Part shown: positions 8,479 through 17,096 of the stretch, one piece after another
Position numbering within the stretch: position 1 is the first letter of the stretch
Layout of the letters: each line of letters begins with the position of its first letter
Assembly: GCA_018816345.1 (NCBI GenBank)
Contig: JAHIWG010000110.1
Coordinates: forward strand, 1 to 64,000
From: Spirochaetota bacterium
Lineage (GTDB): Bacteria > Spirochaetota > Spirochaetia > Treponematales > UBA12059
Length of the DNA stretch: 64,000 nt
Reading direction: 5' to 3'
Made by a program: the position numbers and the translations under genes
The notes under the pieces: model-generated
What the model saw: only the letters and a program-made list of their open reading frames with translations
What the model was told of the DNA's origin: nothing
The model's database searches: none

Positions 8479-9372
8479 CTACAGGAAGAAGACCGCTGAG
8501 CCGGCCACCGCGACCACGGCGCCGGCTATCTCCAGGGGCTTCACCTTCTGCTTGAAGACGAGCATGGCCGGAATAATTATCATGACGGGCGATAGCCCTA
8601 TGAGCGTGCTCACGACGCCCGCCTGGGTACGCTGGGCCGCGAACAGGGACAGGGTGACGCCTATGAAGGGCCCGAAGATGGCCCCGACGAAGGTGTTCCC
8701 GAGGCCCCCCGAATCCTTCAGCGCGGCCTTCAGGTTCCTGCCGCGCTCGAATAGCAGGGACGCGACGGCGAACCCGACTATGGCGACCATGGCTCGTATC
8801 TGGGTACCGGAGAGGGGGTCGTAGCCTCCTATGCCTCGCCGCGTAAGGACCATGCCCGCCGACTGCCCCACCGAGGCGAGGAACGCGAACAGGTATCCGC
8901 GCCTATCCTCCCGGCTCATCCTGCCCGCGCTCTTCGCGTCGCGGCGGCCCAGCACCGCGACCGCGATGCCGGCGACGACCAGGGCCATCCCGGCTAGGCT
9001 CCTCGGGCCCATCTGCTCCCCGAGGAAGACGTACCCGAGGGCTGCCGTTATAGGCGGCGAGAGCGCGAGGAAAAGCATGGTGATCCGCGAGCCTATGGTC
9101 TTGTAGGCCGTGAAGAGGAAGATATCGGCTATCACGAAGCCCACGAGGCCGGATAGCGAAAGGAACAGCCACGCGTCGGGAGGCGCGTCGAGAGGAAGAG
9201 GCATCCCCCTCGTTACGGCGCCGGCCAACGCGAGGAAGCCGAAGGCGAAGACCACCTTATAGAAATTGACCGCCAGGACCCCGATGCGCTTCGTGGCCTT
9301 CTCGAAGAAAATGGCCGACACGGTCCAGCATATCGCCGTGCCGAACGCCGCTATCTCGCCGATTCGTTGCAT
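8479..9372 (-). CDS. EamA-type drug/metabolite transporter
   Basis: A 297-residue integral membrane protein with about ten hydrophobic helices arranged as two EamA repeats (residues 1-140 and 150-297), as in DMT-superfamily permeases. Such proteins export amino acids, nucleosides or metabolites; nothing here fixes the substrate. The longer frame from TTG at 9432 is rejected because a near-consensus promoter lies at 9382-9410, so the ATG at 9372 is the start. It is divergent from the cytidylate-kinase-like gene. Confidence 0.88.
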   Translation of the reverse strand: MQRIGEIAAFGTAICWTVSAIFFEKATKRIGVLAVNFYKVVFAFGFLALAGAVTRGMPLPLDAPPDAWLFLSLSGLVGFVIADIFLFTAYKTIGSRITMLFLALSPPITAALGYVFLGEQMGPRSLAGMALVVAGIAVAVLGRRDAKSAGRMSREDRRGYLFAFLASVGQSAGMVLTRRGIGGYDPLSGTQIRAMVAIVGFAVASLLFERGRNLKAALKDSGGLGNTFVGAIFGPFIGVTLSLFAAQRTQAGVVSTLIGLSPVMIIIPAMLVFKQKVKPLEIAGAVVAVAGSAVFFL

Positions 9373-9381
9373 AATGGAGCG

Positions 9382-9410
9382 ACTATATACGCGGCGGGCG
9401 CCTCTGTGAA
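9382..9410 (-). promoter_or_regulatory. Promoter of the EamA gene
   Basis: Minus strand: TTCACA, exactly 17 bases, TATAGT (one mismatch each to consensus), then 9 bases to the ATG at 9372. There is no Shine-Dalgarno between, so the mRNA should be leaderless or nearly so. Confidence 0.65.
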
Positions 9411-9425
9411 GTGGAGCCGTTCCAT

Positions 9426-9454
9426 TTGACAATTCGCATAGTCGGACCTATGGT
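9426..9454 (+). promoter_or_regulatory. Promoter of the cytidylate-kinase-like gene
   Basis: Plus strand: perfect TTGACA (9426-9431), 17 bases, TATGGT (9449-9454). The predicted start of transcription leaves a leader of about 100 bases before the ATG at 9559. Confidence 0.65.
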
Positions 9455-9558
9455 TTAGTTGTGGTTCGGTCGTGGTACGAATCCTTCCGCGCTCGGTTAG
9501 GGAGGCGCAGGATAGGGGCGGACAAGCGGGGCGGGACGCGTTCCGAGAAGGAGGGGCT

Positions 9559-10380
9559 ATGGCGGTCATTTGCGTAGCGCGCGAATTCGCGGCGCTGGGG
9601 GACGAGACGGTCCAGGAGCTCGCCAGGATGACGGGCTATAAGTCGATAGACAAGGGGTACATCGAGGCGAAGATGACCGAGCGCGGCGTCTCGCCGGAGG
9701 TACGGACGAAGTACGACGAGAAGAAGCCGGGATTCTGGGCCTCGCTATCGCAGGACAGGGACGATTACCTTCACTTCCTCAAGACAGTCATGTTCGACGA
9801 GGCGGCAGCCGGCGATTGCATCATCTCCGGACGCGGGGGCTTCGCCATCTTCGCCGGCGTCCCCGGTACGATATGCATCAAGCTGGTGGCGCCGCGGGAC
9901 ACGAGGCTCCAGCGCGTACGATCCCGCTTCAAGTGCGACGATAAGCGCGCCGAGCAGCTCCTGAGGCAGAACGACCGGGATCGCCGCGGGTTCCACGACT
10001 ATTTCTTCGGCGTCGACTGGAACGACCCGGTCTACTTCGACATGACCATCAACACCGGACGCGAGCATCCGGCGACGGTGGCCCGGATCATCGACCAGCT
10101 ACGCACGCTCATAATCACCGAGGAGAAGGAAAAGGAATGCATGAGCCGGATGGCGGAGCTGAACCTCGGCCAGGCGATAGTAACCGAGATAGCCTACGCC
10201 CGCCGCATCCCCGTCCACTTCGTCGAGGCAGACGTCAAGGGCGCCAAGGTCTCTCTCCACGGCGTCGCGAACACCCAGAGCGCCATAGACGCGGCTACTG
10301 CCGCCGCTCAGTCGGTTAAGGGCGTGGAGATGGTCGAGAACGCCATACAGATAGTCCAGGAATTCGCGGTGATGCCCTAG
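9559..10380 (+). CDS. Cytidylate-kinase-like protein with C-terminal BON-like domain
   Basis: A 273-residue cytoplasmic protein. Residues 1 to about 190 follow the cytidylate-kinase-like family: an ICVAREF strand, YKSIDKGYIE, and a GRGGFAIFAG segment near 95. The expected glycine-rich ATP loop reads AALGDET, without the usual GxGK(S/T), so catalysis is doubtful. Residues about 215-270 (VKGAKVSLHG, then VKGVEMVENAI) look like a BON phospholipid/ligand-binding domain. The ATG at 9559 is chosen because GAAGGAGGGG sits just before it; an upstream in-frame GTG at 9472 has none. The combination suggests a regulatory or sensing role. Confidence 0.7.
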   Translation: MAVICVAREFAALGDETVQELARMTGYKSIDKGYIEAKMTERGVSPEVRTKYDEKKPGFWASLSQDRDDYLHFLKTVMFDEAAAGDCIISGRGGFAIFAGVPGTICIKLVAPRDTRLQRVRSRFKCDDKRAEQLLRQNDRDRRGFHDYFFGVDWNDPVYFDMTINTGREHPATVARIIDQLRTLIITEEKEKECMSRMAELNLGQAIVTEIAYARRIPVHFVEADVKGAKVSLHGVANTQSAIDAATAAAQSVKGVEMVENAIQIVQEFAVMP

Positions 10381-10430
10381 GCCAGGGCGATAGGCCGGAG
10401 CCGCGGGCCGAGCCGTCAATCGCCGAGCCG

Positions 10431-12275
10431 TCAATCGCCGAGCAGGGCGACCCTGAACCCGAGGTCGTCCTCGCTCGAGGTGATCCGCGCGAACGACGAA
10501 TAGCCAGCCGCGAAATACTTCGGGCGCGACAGGCGCCAGCTGCCGCCGCCGACCGCGGCCAACTCGGCTCCGTCCGACGAGGCCTTCCTGTCGGAGCACC
10601 ACTCCCGCACGTTGCCCGCCATATGGGAGAGCCCGCCGATCGTCACGTCCATGCCGGGGAACTGCTCCTGTACGGGGCCGCTCCGGCCGACCACGGGCAG
10701 CGCGCCCTGGGCCGCGGAATCGGCGCCGTGGCAGAACTCAGGCTCCCAATCCGCTCCCCAGGGGTACGCGTCGCCCGGCCGCCCGGCCGCGGCGAGCTCG
10801 CGCTGCGCCGAGCTCGGCAGGCCCACGCGGAGGCCCGACTTCTTCGACAGCCAGGCCGCGTACGCGACGCAGTCCTCCCAGGTCACGTGTATGACGGGAT
10901 ACATCTCGAACGCCGGCTGGTAGTAGCGCGCCCAGGCTCCCTTGGCCACGTATCCCGACCGACCGACGAACTCGGCGAACTGGCCGAAGCTCACCTCGGA
11001 CTCCCCGAGCCAGAAGCCCGGCGTCGACGCGTCTCCGGGCACGTACGCGAAGGCGGTCCCGGCCGCGACCCTCGGCGGGCGATCGCCCAGGACGACGAGG
11101 TTGACGACGTCCGAGCGCTGTCCGTCGGATATAGCCACTTCCTTCTTGAACGAGCCGAACTCGTGGTCGATCTCGATGAAGTGCGGCCCCGCGGGCAGGT
11201 CGTCCACGGTCAGCCGGCGCCCCCTCTCGAGGCTCGCGTACGGCGCGCCGTCGACGAGGAGCCTTCCCGCCACGTTGGAGAAGACGCGGGCCGAGCCGTA
11301 CCCTCCGCGGACCGTCCCCTCGGGCGCGGGGACGCTGCGGCTCGCGACGTCCACGCTCGCGCTGTACGACGCCAGCGCGAGGTCCCCGTACGCCTCCCCC
11401 AGGACGCGGGTATACGGGCGCTGCTTCAGCCCCAGGCCGAGCGCGTAGCTAGAGACGGCGTCCTCCACGAAGCCGCCCAGCTCGCGGAACGTGACGATGC
11501 CGTCGCGGTTGCCGTATTGGTAGTCCGCCTTGCCGCCTAGCCCCTCTATGAGGAACCGCGTGAATATGCCGTACTCGGTCTCCAGGTCCTCGAAGCTGAA
11601 CCACCCCGTCTTGGTCGCGAAGAATACGGCGGCGACCTCGGCCTTCTCGTACTGCTCGGCCCGAATGGACGCGGGGGCGGCGCCGCGGCTCGCCCTGGTA
11701 GTCACCGAGACCCTGCACGCGTCTATCGCGAGCAGGGCCTTCCTGACGCGCAGGCCGGCCAGCCAGTCTACTATCTCCTGGACCGGGAGCCCGGTCTCGT
11801 ACGGGTCGGAATTGCGGGAGTCCGCGGCGAGGAGGTAGCTCGCGCCCGTATCGTCGGCGACTCCGTGGCCGGAGAAGGTCACGACCACGAGGTCCTCGGG
11901 CCTTATGAAGTCGCGAAGGTACGCGAGCCTGCCGCGGATATTGGCCAGGCGAGGATAGGCCCGCTGGGCGTCGAAGCGCGGGTCGACGTCGTCGGTCATC
12001 ACGAAGACGGCGTCGAACTGACCGCCGGCCTTGAGGGCCGCGCCGAGGCCGACGGCGTCGTTCCTGGCCTTCTCCAGGTCCTTTATCTCGGCGTCCTCGT
12101 AATTATTGACGCCTATGCATATCGCGTAACGCTTGCCGGCGTTCCCCGCCGTACCCTTTATGGAATCGGATCCGCGCACCACGGAGACGCCGCGGCTCGC
12201 GCCCTGCGCCGACGCGAAGGCGACGGCCGCGGCGGCAACGATGGCGACGGCGGCTATCCCCTGGAAGCGCCTCAT
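10431..12275 (-). CDS. Secreted caspase-like / FGE-sulfatase-like protein
   Basis: A 614-residue exported protein. The signal peptide is residues 1 to about 23 (ends AFASAQG). A caspase-fold (C14) domain at about 48-270 keeps the catalytic His (H137 in FSGHG) and Cys (C187 in IDACR). A PEGA-like beta segment follows (about 325-385; RVFSNVAGRLLVDG). The C-terminus (about 400-614) is a formylglycine-generating-enzyme-like/SUMF1 fold (EVSFGQFAEF, MAGNVREWC, GGSWR). Proteins with this pairing are known in spirochaetes and other bacteria, but roles are unclear. It is the third gene of the envelope block, 10 bases after the CsgG-like gene. Confidence 0.85.
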   Translation of the reverse strand: MRRFQGIAAVAIVAAAAVAFASAQGASRGVSVVRGSDSIKGTAGNAGKRYAICIGVNNYEDAEIKDLEKARNDAVGLGAALKAGGQFDAVFVMTDDVDPRFDAQRAYPRLANIRGRLAYLRDFIRPEDLVVVTFSGHGVADDTGASYLLAADSRNSDPYETGLPVQEIVDWLAGLRVRKALLAIDACRVSVTTRASRGAAPASIRAEQYEKAEVAAVFFATKTGWFSFEDLETEYGIFTRFLIEGLGGKADYQYGNRDGIVTFRELGGFVEDAVSSYALGLGLKQRPYTRVLGEAYGDLALASYSASVDVASRSVPAPEGTVRGGYGSARVFSNVAGRLLVDGAPYASLERGRRLTVDDLPAGPHFIEIDHEFGSFKKEVAISDGQRSDVVNLVVLGDRPPRVAAGTAFAYVPGDASTPGFWLGESEVSFGQFAEFVGRSGYVAKGAWARYYQPAFEMYPVIHVTWEDCVAYAAWLSKKSGLRVGLPSSAQRELAAAGRPGDAYPWGADWEPEFCHGADSAAQGALPVVGRSGPVQEQFPGMDVTIGGLSHMAGNVREWCSDRKASSDGAELAAVGGGSWRLSRPKYFAAGYSSFARITSSEDDLGFRVALLGD

Positions 12276-12285
12276 CGCGGCCGGC

Positions 12286-14697
12286 CTACCTGCCGCCGAA
12301 ATAGCCCAGCATGACCGAGAAGCTCATGTCGCTCGCCGGATAATCGTCCCCGTCGACGGTTATGTCGAGGTCGCTCACGCCTTCCACCATGAGGCCGACC
12401 CGCAGGTGCACGCCTCCGGCTGCGCCGGGCGGCGTTACGGCGAAGCCCAGGCCGGCCGAGAAGCCCGTCCCGTATCCGACGTCGAGGGTAAAGACGGCGC
12501 CGCTCTTAGGCTCGACTATCGCCATGTTGCCGGTCAGGGCGAAGCCGAAGACGCTCTCGACGTCGGAGCCGATATCCTCGAGGTCGCTTATCGAATCCGC
12601 GTCGAGGGTCTGCACGTGGCCGAAGGCGCCGAGCCCGAGTCCCAGGGCCGGCGAGACCGGCCACATCGCGGCGCCGTTGAACGCTATGTCGAAGCCCGTC
12701 GCCTCGTGGGAAACGGTAGAGAACGACGTAGGAGACAAGCGCGTCTTGTAGCTGAGCGTGCCGCCTCCGACGCCGAACCCTAATTGGACCATGGTCGAGG
12801 ACGGCCCCGGCTGGGCCGGGCCCGCGCCGGGCTTGGTCCCGGCTACGGACTGGGCGGGGGGCTGCGAGGACGCGGGAGCGGCGGCGGGCGCCGCCGCTGC
12901 CTGCGTCGCCTCGCCCCGCGCCGCTACGAGCGGCGCGGCGGCCGCGGCGGCCTTCGCGGCCGCGAGGGCTTCTTCCTCCTGGCTCCGCCGTATCGCCTCG
13001 AGGTCGAGCACGACGACGGTGTCGCGTGACGGCTCCAGGTCCGCCTTGCGGAACGAGCGGCTGAAGCTGAGGTACCGTTCCCCGCCCGGAGCCGAGCGCG
13101 GGGCCGGGTACGAGACTAAGAAGCTGTACGTAACCTCGGGATAGGAGTCCCAGTCGGCCTGGCTGTACTCGCTGGAGACCGTCACCTTCTCCTTGGCCTC
13201 CCAATACAGGAGGGACCTATTGATCCTGTCGTCTATGACCAGGAACGAGGTCGCCGAGAACCCGGGCTCCATGAGGAAGGTGATCTTGTTAGTCCTCGGG
13301 GCGACCAGGGCCTTCTTTACCTGCAGGCGGAAGTCGGCGATGTTTATCCTGGTCTCCTTGGCGTTGCGCAGATCCAGGGGCAGGGGCGCGCTCGTCGTCG
13401 ACAGCTGCGAGGAGACGACCCACCATCCCGTTATGCTGCCGGAGCCGGACGGCGGCTGCGCCGTCGCCGTCACCTGGTACCTAGCCGGCTTGACGCCCCT
13501 CATGATTATCTCGCTCGTCGACGGCCGGTACTCCACGGCCACTTCCTGCTCGCCCTTGGTCTTGATCGCGCCGTCCTCGAATATGACCTTGAAGCTCGGC
13601 GGCAGCCGCTGGGCCCTGTCGATCTCCCACCAATAGCGCTCGCTCTGGCCCTGGGGCACGAAGTCGAAGGTATACGCGTCGCTCGGCAGGATGCCGCCTA
13701 TGGTGACCGTGCCGTCCTGGCTGACCAGGTGCGACGGCTCCACGGTAACGTGGCGGATCTCGCCGGCCGTGAGGGTGAACGGGATGGCCTTCAGCTGCTG
13801 CACGTCCTTCCTGTACACGGACACCACGTACTGGCCCGGCAGGGCCCAGTAGAAGGAATCCCTCTCTATCAGGCGCTTATGGGTGTCGTTCGAGTCGATG
13901 ACCGTGGCGTCGTCCGCGACGACCTGCCTGGATTGCCAGAAGAGCAGGTAGTCGTCGGTGACGGTCCTGGCCGCGATAGGCCGCCCGTCGGCGTCCTGGG
14001 CCGCGCCGGAGAGCTCGGCGCTCTCGGAGACCTTGAACTGGGCGCAGTGGTTATTGAGGATGTCGCGCATGATCAGCTGCGCTATCCTCGCCGACGCCGC
14101 CGGCAGCTCCCTGAGCTCGTCGTCCACCACGGCGGTATAGGAATACAGCTCCTCGGCGCGCTTGGTATTGAGGACGCGCACGTTGAGCCCGATCGCGCCG
14201 GCCTCCGACGTCGGCGAGCTCGTGGCGTACACGTTCCCCAGGATGAGGAAATCCAGCTCGGCGAAGGCGTAGGCGCCGGCGCTCTTCGCATAGAGGTCCT
14301 TGCTCGCGAACGCGTTCTCCTGCAGGGCGAGCTCGACGTACTTCTTATCGAATATCTTGAATATAGGCGGGAAGTAGTTCCTGTACGAGCCGACCGCCGC
14401 GACGGATTTACGGGCTACCGGCGGGTCCGGGTACGATAGGCTACCCGGCTGCCCGATAGTCTCGGGCGGCACCAGGACCTGCTTGGCCGCGTTCTGCTGG
14501 ACGAGGGCGGACACTATGGCCTGGCTGACGAGCTGGCCGTAGAATTCCTTATTGACGTCCTTGACCTCGAGCATCGACACCTCGAAGTCCATGACCGCGA
14601 CGGTAGGAGGGCGAAGGAACGAGAACCCCTGCGCGACGGCCGCGGTACAGAGCGATAGCGAGGCCACGGCGGCGATTAAAAGTCGCTTCATGTTCAT
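12286..14697 (-). CDS. Exported CsgG-like protein with C-terminal beta-barrel
   Basis: An 803-residue protein with a signal peptide (1 to about 23, AVAQG). The N-terminal third has VAVMDFEVS and later a FLILGNVYA strand, reminiscent of the CsgG/LpoB-type periplasmic domain. The middle (about 250-560) is beta-rich with PEGA-like stretches. An Ala/Pro/Gln-rich linker (about 585-640) precedes a Gly-rich membrane-strand region (about 645-803, ending VMLGYFGGR) like an outer-membrane barrel. It is likely a periplasm-to-outer-membrane bridge. It sits 10 bases from both neighbours, so the three envelope proteins probably act together. I do not recognise the exact family. Confidence 0.65.
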   Translation of the reverse strand: MNMKRLLIAAVASLSLCTAAVAQGFSFLRPPTVAVMDFEVSMLEVKDVNKEFYGQLVSQAIVSALVQQNAAKQVLVPPETIGQPGSLSYPDPPVARKSVAAVGSYRNYFPPIFKIFDKKYVELALQENAFASKDLYAKSAGAYAFAELDFLILGNVYATSSPTSEAGAIGLNVRVLNTKRAEELYSYTAVVDDELRELPAASARIAQLIMRDILNNHCAQFKVSESAELSGAAQDADGRPIAARTVTDDYLLFWQSRQVVADDATVIDSNDTHKRLIERDSFYWALPGQYVVSVYRKDVQQLKAIPFTLTAGEIRHVTVEPSHLVSQDGTVTIGGILPSDAYTFDFVPQGQSERYWWEIDRAQRLPPSFKVIFEDGAIKTKGEQEVAVEYRPSTSEIIMRGVKPARYQVTATAQPPSGSGSITGWWVVSSQLSTTSAPLPLDLRNAKETRINIADFRLQVKKALVAPRTNKITFLMEPGFSATSFLVIDDRINRSLLYWEAKEKVTVSSEYSQADWDSYPEVTYSFLVSYPAPRSAPGGERYLSFSRSFRKADLEPSRDTVVVLDLEAIRRSQEEEALAAAKAAAAAAPLVAARGEATQAAAAPAAAPASSQPPAQSVAGTKPGAGPAQPGPSSTMVQLGFGVGGGTLSYKTRLSPTSFSTVSHEATGFDIAFNGAAMWPVSPALGLGLGAFGHVQTLDADSISDLEDIGSDVESVFGFALTGNMAIVEPKSGAVFTLDVGYGTGFSAGLGFAVTPPGAAGGVHLRVGLMVEGVSDLDITVDGDDYPASDMSFSVMLGYFGGR

Positions 14698-14707
14698 TAC
14701 CTCCCGC

Positions 14708-16846
14708 TTACTTCAGCGAATAATCGCGCTTGAAATCGTAATCGCCCGTCGTAACGCTAACGACGGAAACCTGGAGCGAGTCGGGCTCGAAGCTCACGAG
14801 GGGGAAGTACCTCGCCAGCGCGCTCCCCTCGGGCACCTTGATATACCTCGACGACGGGGGCCTGGTATCCAGGAGCGAGAAGTACACGATTTTATCGAGG
14901 TTATAGTACTTCTTGACCACGGGGCCCCACGACGACAGGTAGAGCGGGGAGAGGAACCTATCGCCCAGGCCTCCGGACCCGCGGACGAGGGCCCGCGAGT
15001 AGAGCGACTCGAGCTTCTCGAAGACGTTGATATCCCCAGCCACGAGGGCCGTCACGAGGCCGTCCTCGAACCAGGACTGCATCAGGTTCACGGCCATGTA
15101 CAGGTTAAGCTCGTCCACGGGGTCGAGGGTCTTGGGCGCGTCGGCATCCTCGCCCGCCGGCGGCGCTTCCTTGGCCGGCTTCGCCGGCTCGGCGCCTACC
15201 GATCTCACGGCGGCGTACGCGTCGAAGCTGGATCGCAGGGCCGCGGCCTGGTCGCCGGAGGCCATGAGCGAGGGAAGCGAGGGAGCCGCGGGCGAGCCGG
15301 GTTCGAGGTAGGTACCCGCGATCTCCATCCTGCGGTTCACGAGGGCGGCGTTGACTGAGGCGCCTAGCACGCCGGAATCGGCCAGCTCCGCGGGAAGTTC
15401 CGCGAAGCCGCTCGTCCTCGCGTAGCAGCGATACAGAACGTTCTCGCGAAGCTCGCCGTCGGGGGCCATCGGTATGAATTCGCTCGCGACGATGCGGCCC
15501 GAGGCGCCCATATCCACCAGCTTCACGTAGATGCCGAGGGCCCGGGAGCTGATGTCGCCGTCTTCGGAGAGCGGCCTGATTCCCTGCACCTCCTTCCAGA
15601 GCACCCGGTAGCCGATCATGAGCCGCGCGCCGTAGTAGTTCTGGAATTCGGCGTAATCCCCGCCTTGCAGCGGATTCACGTAGTGGACCGCGTGCGTCAA
15701 TTGCCACGGTTCCTTATAGGAGCGCTTGAACAGCTTGTCTACGACCGACAGCCCCGGTATCCCCCCGAAGAAAGCCTCGAGGGCGTTCTCGACGGCGTAG
15801 TCCTCCCGGGTTACCGGGTAGGTACCGAACACGGATATGTCGTCTATCTTGACGAGGGCGGCGCTCACCGGGGTCTTGACGCCCTGGTCCCTGAGGGCGC
15901 GGGCTATCGAGGCCTTGGAGCTGGCCGCCGCCTCGGCCGGCAGCGATATCGTGGTCTCGCCGAGCAGCGGCAGGTCTTCCGCCGGGAAATCGTCCGAGGC
16001 CATGGTCTTCGTCCCGCTCCAGAGGACGACCCCTCCCTTGGCGACGTCGACGAGGCGGAACGAAAGCGAGAAGCCGATGTACCCCGTCTCGTCGCTTATG
16101 ACCTCGTCGACCGAGTATACGAGCATCTTCTGGATCGGCCCCTGCCTCGCGGCCTCGAGGAGCTCTTTCCAGCTCCCAGCGGCCAGGGGATTCGTGCCGA
16201 ACACGAGCCGCCCCGACGCGAGCGCGTCCCGCGACGCGGCGCTCTGGGCGGGCGACGTTATGGGGAGGCGCTCGAGCCCGCGGGCCTGCCTGGCCAGCAC
16301 GGCCGCTAGCATGCCGCTCTCGAGCGAATCGACGAAATACGGATTGACCCTGGAGAAGGCCTCGAGGGAGAAGGCCTCCACGCCGGAATACCCGGCGGCG
16401 GCCAGGGCCCGGCCTAGCAGGGCTTCGTCCAGGCCCTCCGCCTGCGGCTTGAACGCGTACGCGCTCTTGGAGGAATCGTACGAGAACGCCTTTCCTAGCT
16501 GCAGGTACTCGGGGCTCGAGCCAAGCCCGCTACCGGCCCGGGCCTTGAAGGCGGCCGATACGGCCGGCTTTATCCTCTGCTCGAAGTCGGCCTGGGGAAT
16601 CTCGGCGGGGGTCGGCACGAAGCGCCATACGGCGTTCCCGCCGAACGGGGCCACCGGGACGAGGAGGACGCGGTCGCCTCGCTCGATATACTTCTCGGCG
16701 ATGGGCCCGAGGGCCTCCCGGCCTAGGCGGAAGACCTCTGACGTATCGATGCCTATGGCCTTTTCCTTCGGCTTCTCGGTCGTGACGCAGCCGGCCACAG
16801 CTAGCGAGAACGCGCATACGGCGGCTATAGATCGTATATTCCGCAT
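14708..16846 (-). CDS. Large lipoprotein of unknown function
   Basis: A 712-residue protein. The ATG at 16846 follows AGGAGGGGG and starts a lipoprotein signal ending in AVAGC, so it should be lipid-anchored after LspA processing (lspA is at 60276). The mature part has no motif I can name. Segments such as GDRVLLVPVAPFGG and MLVYSVDEVISDETGYIGFSL suggest CsgG-like alpha/beta domains repeated at least twice, and an Ala/Pro-rich stretch near residue 590 divides the C-terminal domain. It is the first gene of the operon with the CsgG-like barrel and caspase proteins. A longer frame from 16897 lacks a ribosome site. Confidence 0.7.
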   Translation of the reverse strand: MRNIRSIAAVCAFSLAVAGCVTTEKPKEKAIGIDTSEVFRLGREALGPIAEKYIERGDRVLLVPVAPFGGNAVWRFVPTPAEIPQADFEQRIKPAVSAAFKARAGSGLGSSPEYLQLGKAFSYDSSKSAYAFKPQAEGLDEALLGRALAAAGYSGVEAFSLEAFSRVNPYFVDSLESGMLAAVLARQARGLERLPITSPAQSAASRDALASGRLVFGTNPLAAGSWKELLEAARQGPIQKMLVYSVDEVISDETGYIGFSLSFRLVDVAKGGVVLWSGTKTMASDDFPAEDLPLLGETTISLPAEAAASSKASIARALRDQGVKTPVSAALVKIDDISVFGTYPVTREDYAVENALEAFFGGIPGLSVVDKLFKRSYKEPWQLTHAVHYVNPLQGGDYAEFQNYYGARLMIGYRVLWKEVQGIRPLSEDGDISSRALGIYVKLVDMGASGRIVASEFIPMAPDGELRENVLYRCYARTSGFAELPAELADSGVLGASVNAALVNRRMEIAGTYLEPGSPAAPSLPSLMASGDQAAALRSSFDAYAAVRSVGAEPAKPAKEAPPAGEDADAPKTLDPVDELNLYMAVNLMQSWFEDGLVTALVAGDINVFEKLESLYSRALVRGSGGLGDRFLSPLYLSSWGPVVKKYYNLDKIVYFSLLDTRPPSSRYIKVPEGSALARYFPLVSFEPDSLQVSVVSVTTGDYDFKRDYSLK

Positions 16847-16969
16847 GGAACCCCCTCCTACGATTCCGCCGCGATCCGCGCAGGCGGAAACGAGCATCGG
16901 AATTACATAGTCCCAGAGCCCCGGGCGCGGGATGCCTGGCGGCTACCCCGGGTATGGTCGATCGTAGGA

Positions 16970-16998
16970 AGGATAAAACCGGCTACCGATTCTGTCAA
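16970..16998 (-). promoter_or_regulatory. Promoter of the envelope operon, with AT-rich upstream island
   Basis: Minus strand: perfect TTGACA (16998-16993), 17 bases, TATCCT (16975-16970); the leader is about 115 bases to the ATG at 16846. The stretch 17000-17060 upstream is strikingly AT-rich for this DNA (runs of T and A, TAATTA motifs), as expected of an UP element. It also separates the operon from the cyclase gene that ends at 17097. The rest of 16847-17096 shows nothing coding. Confidence 0.65.
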
Positions 16999-17096
16999 TG
17001 GATAAAATAAGTATTTTTTAACGCTAGTAATTACTTACGATAGTATTAATTAACGTCGGAAGCGGAGGCCTCCGGGCGCGGCGAGGCGGGCGCGGG

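Noticed and set aside
16975..17060. AT-rich island considered as a replication origin
   Set aside because: No DnaA-box cluster or replication genes are nearby; it fits a promoter upstream region better.
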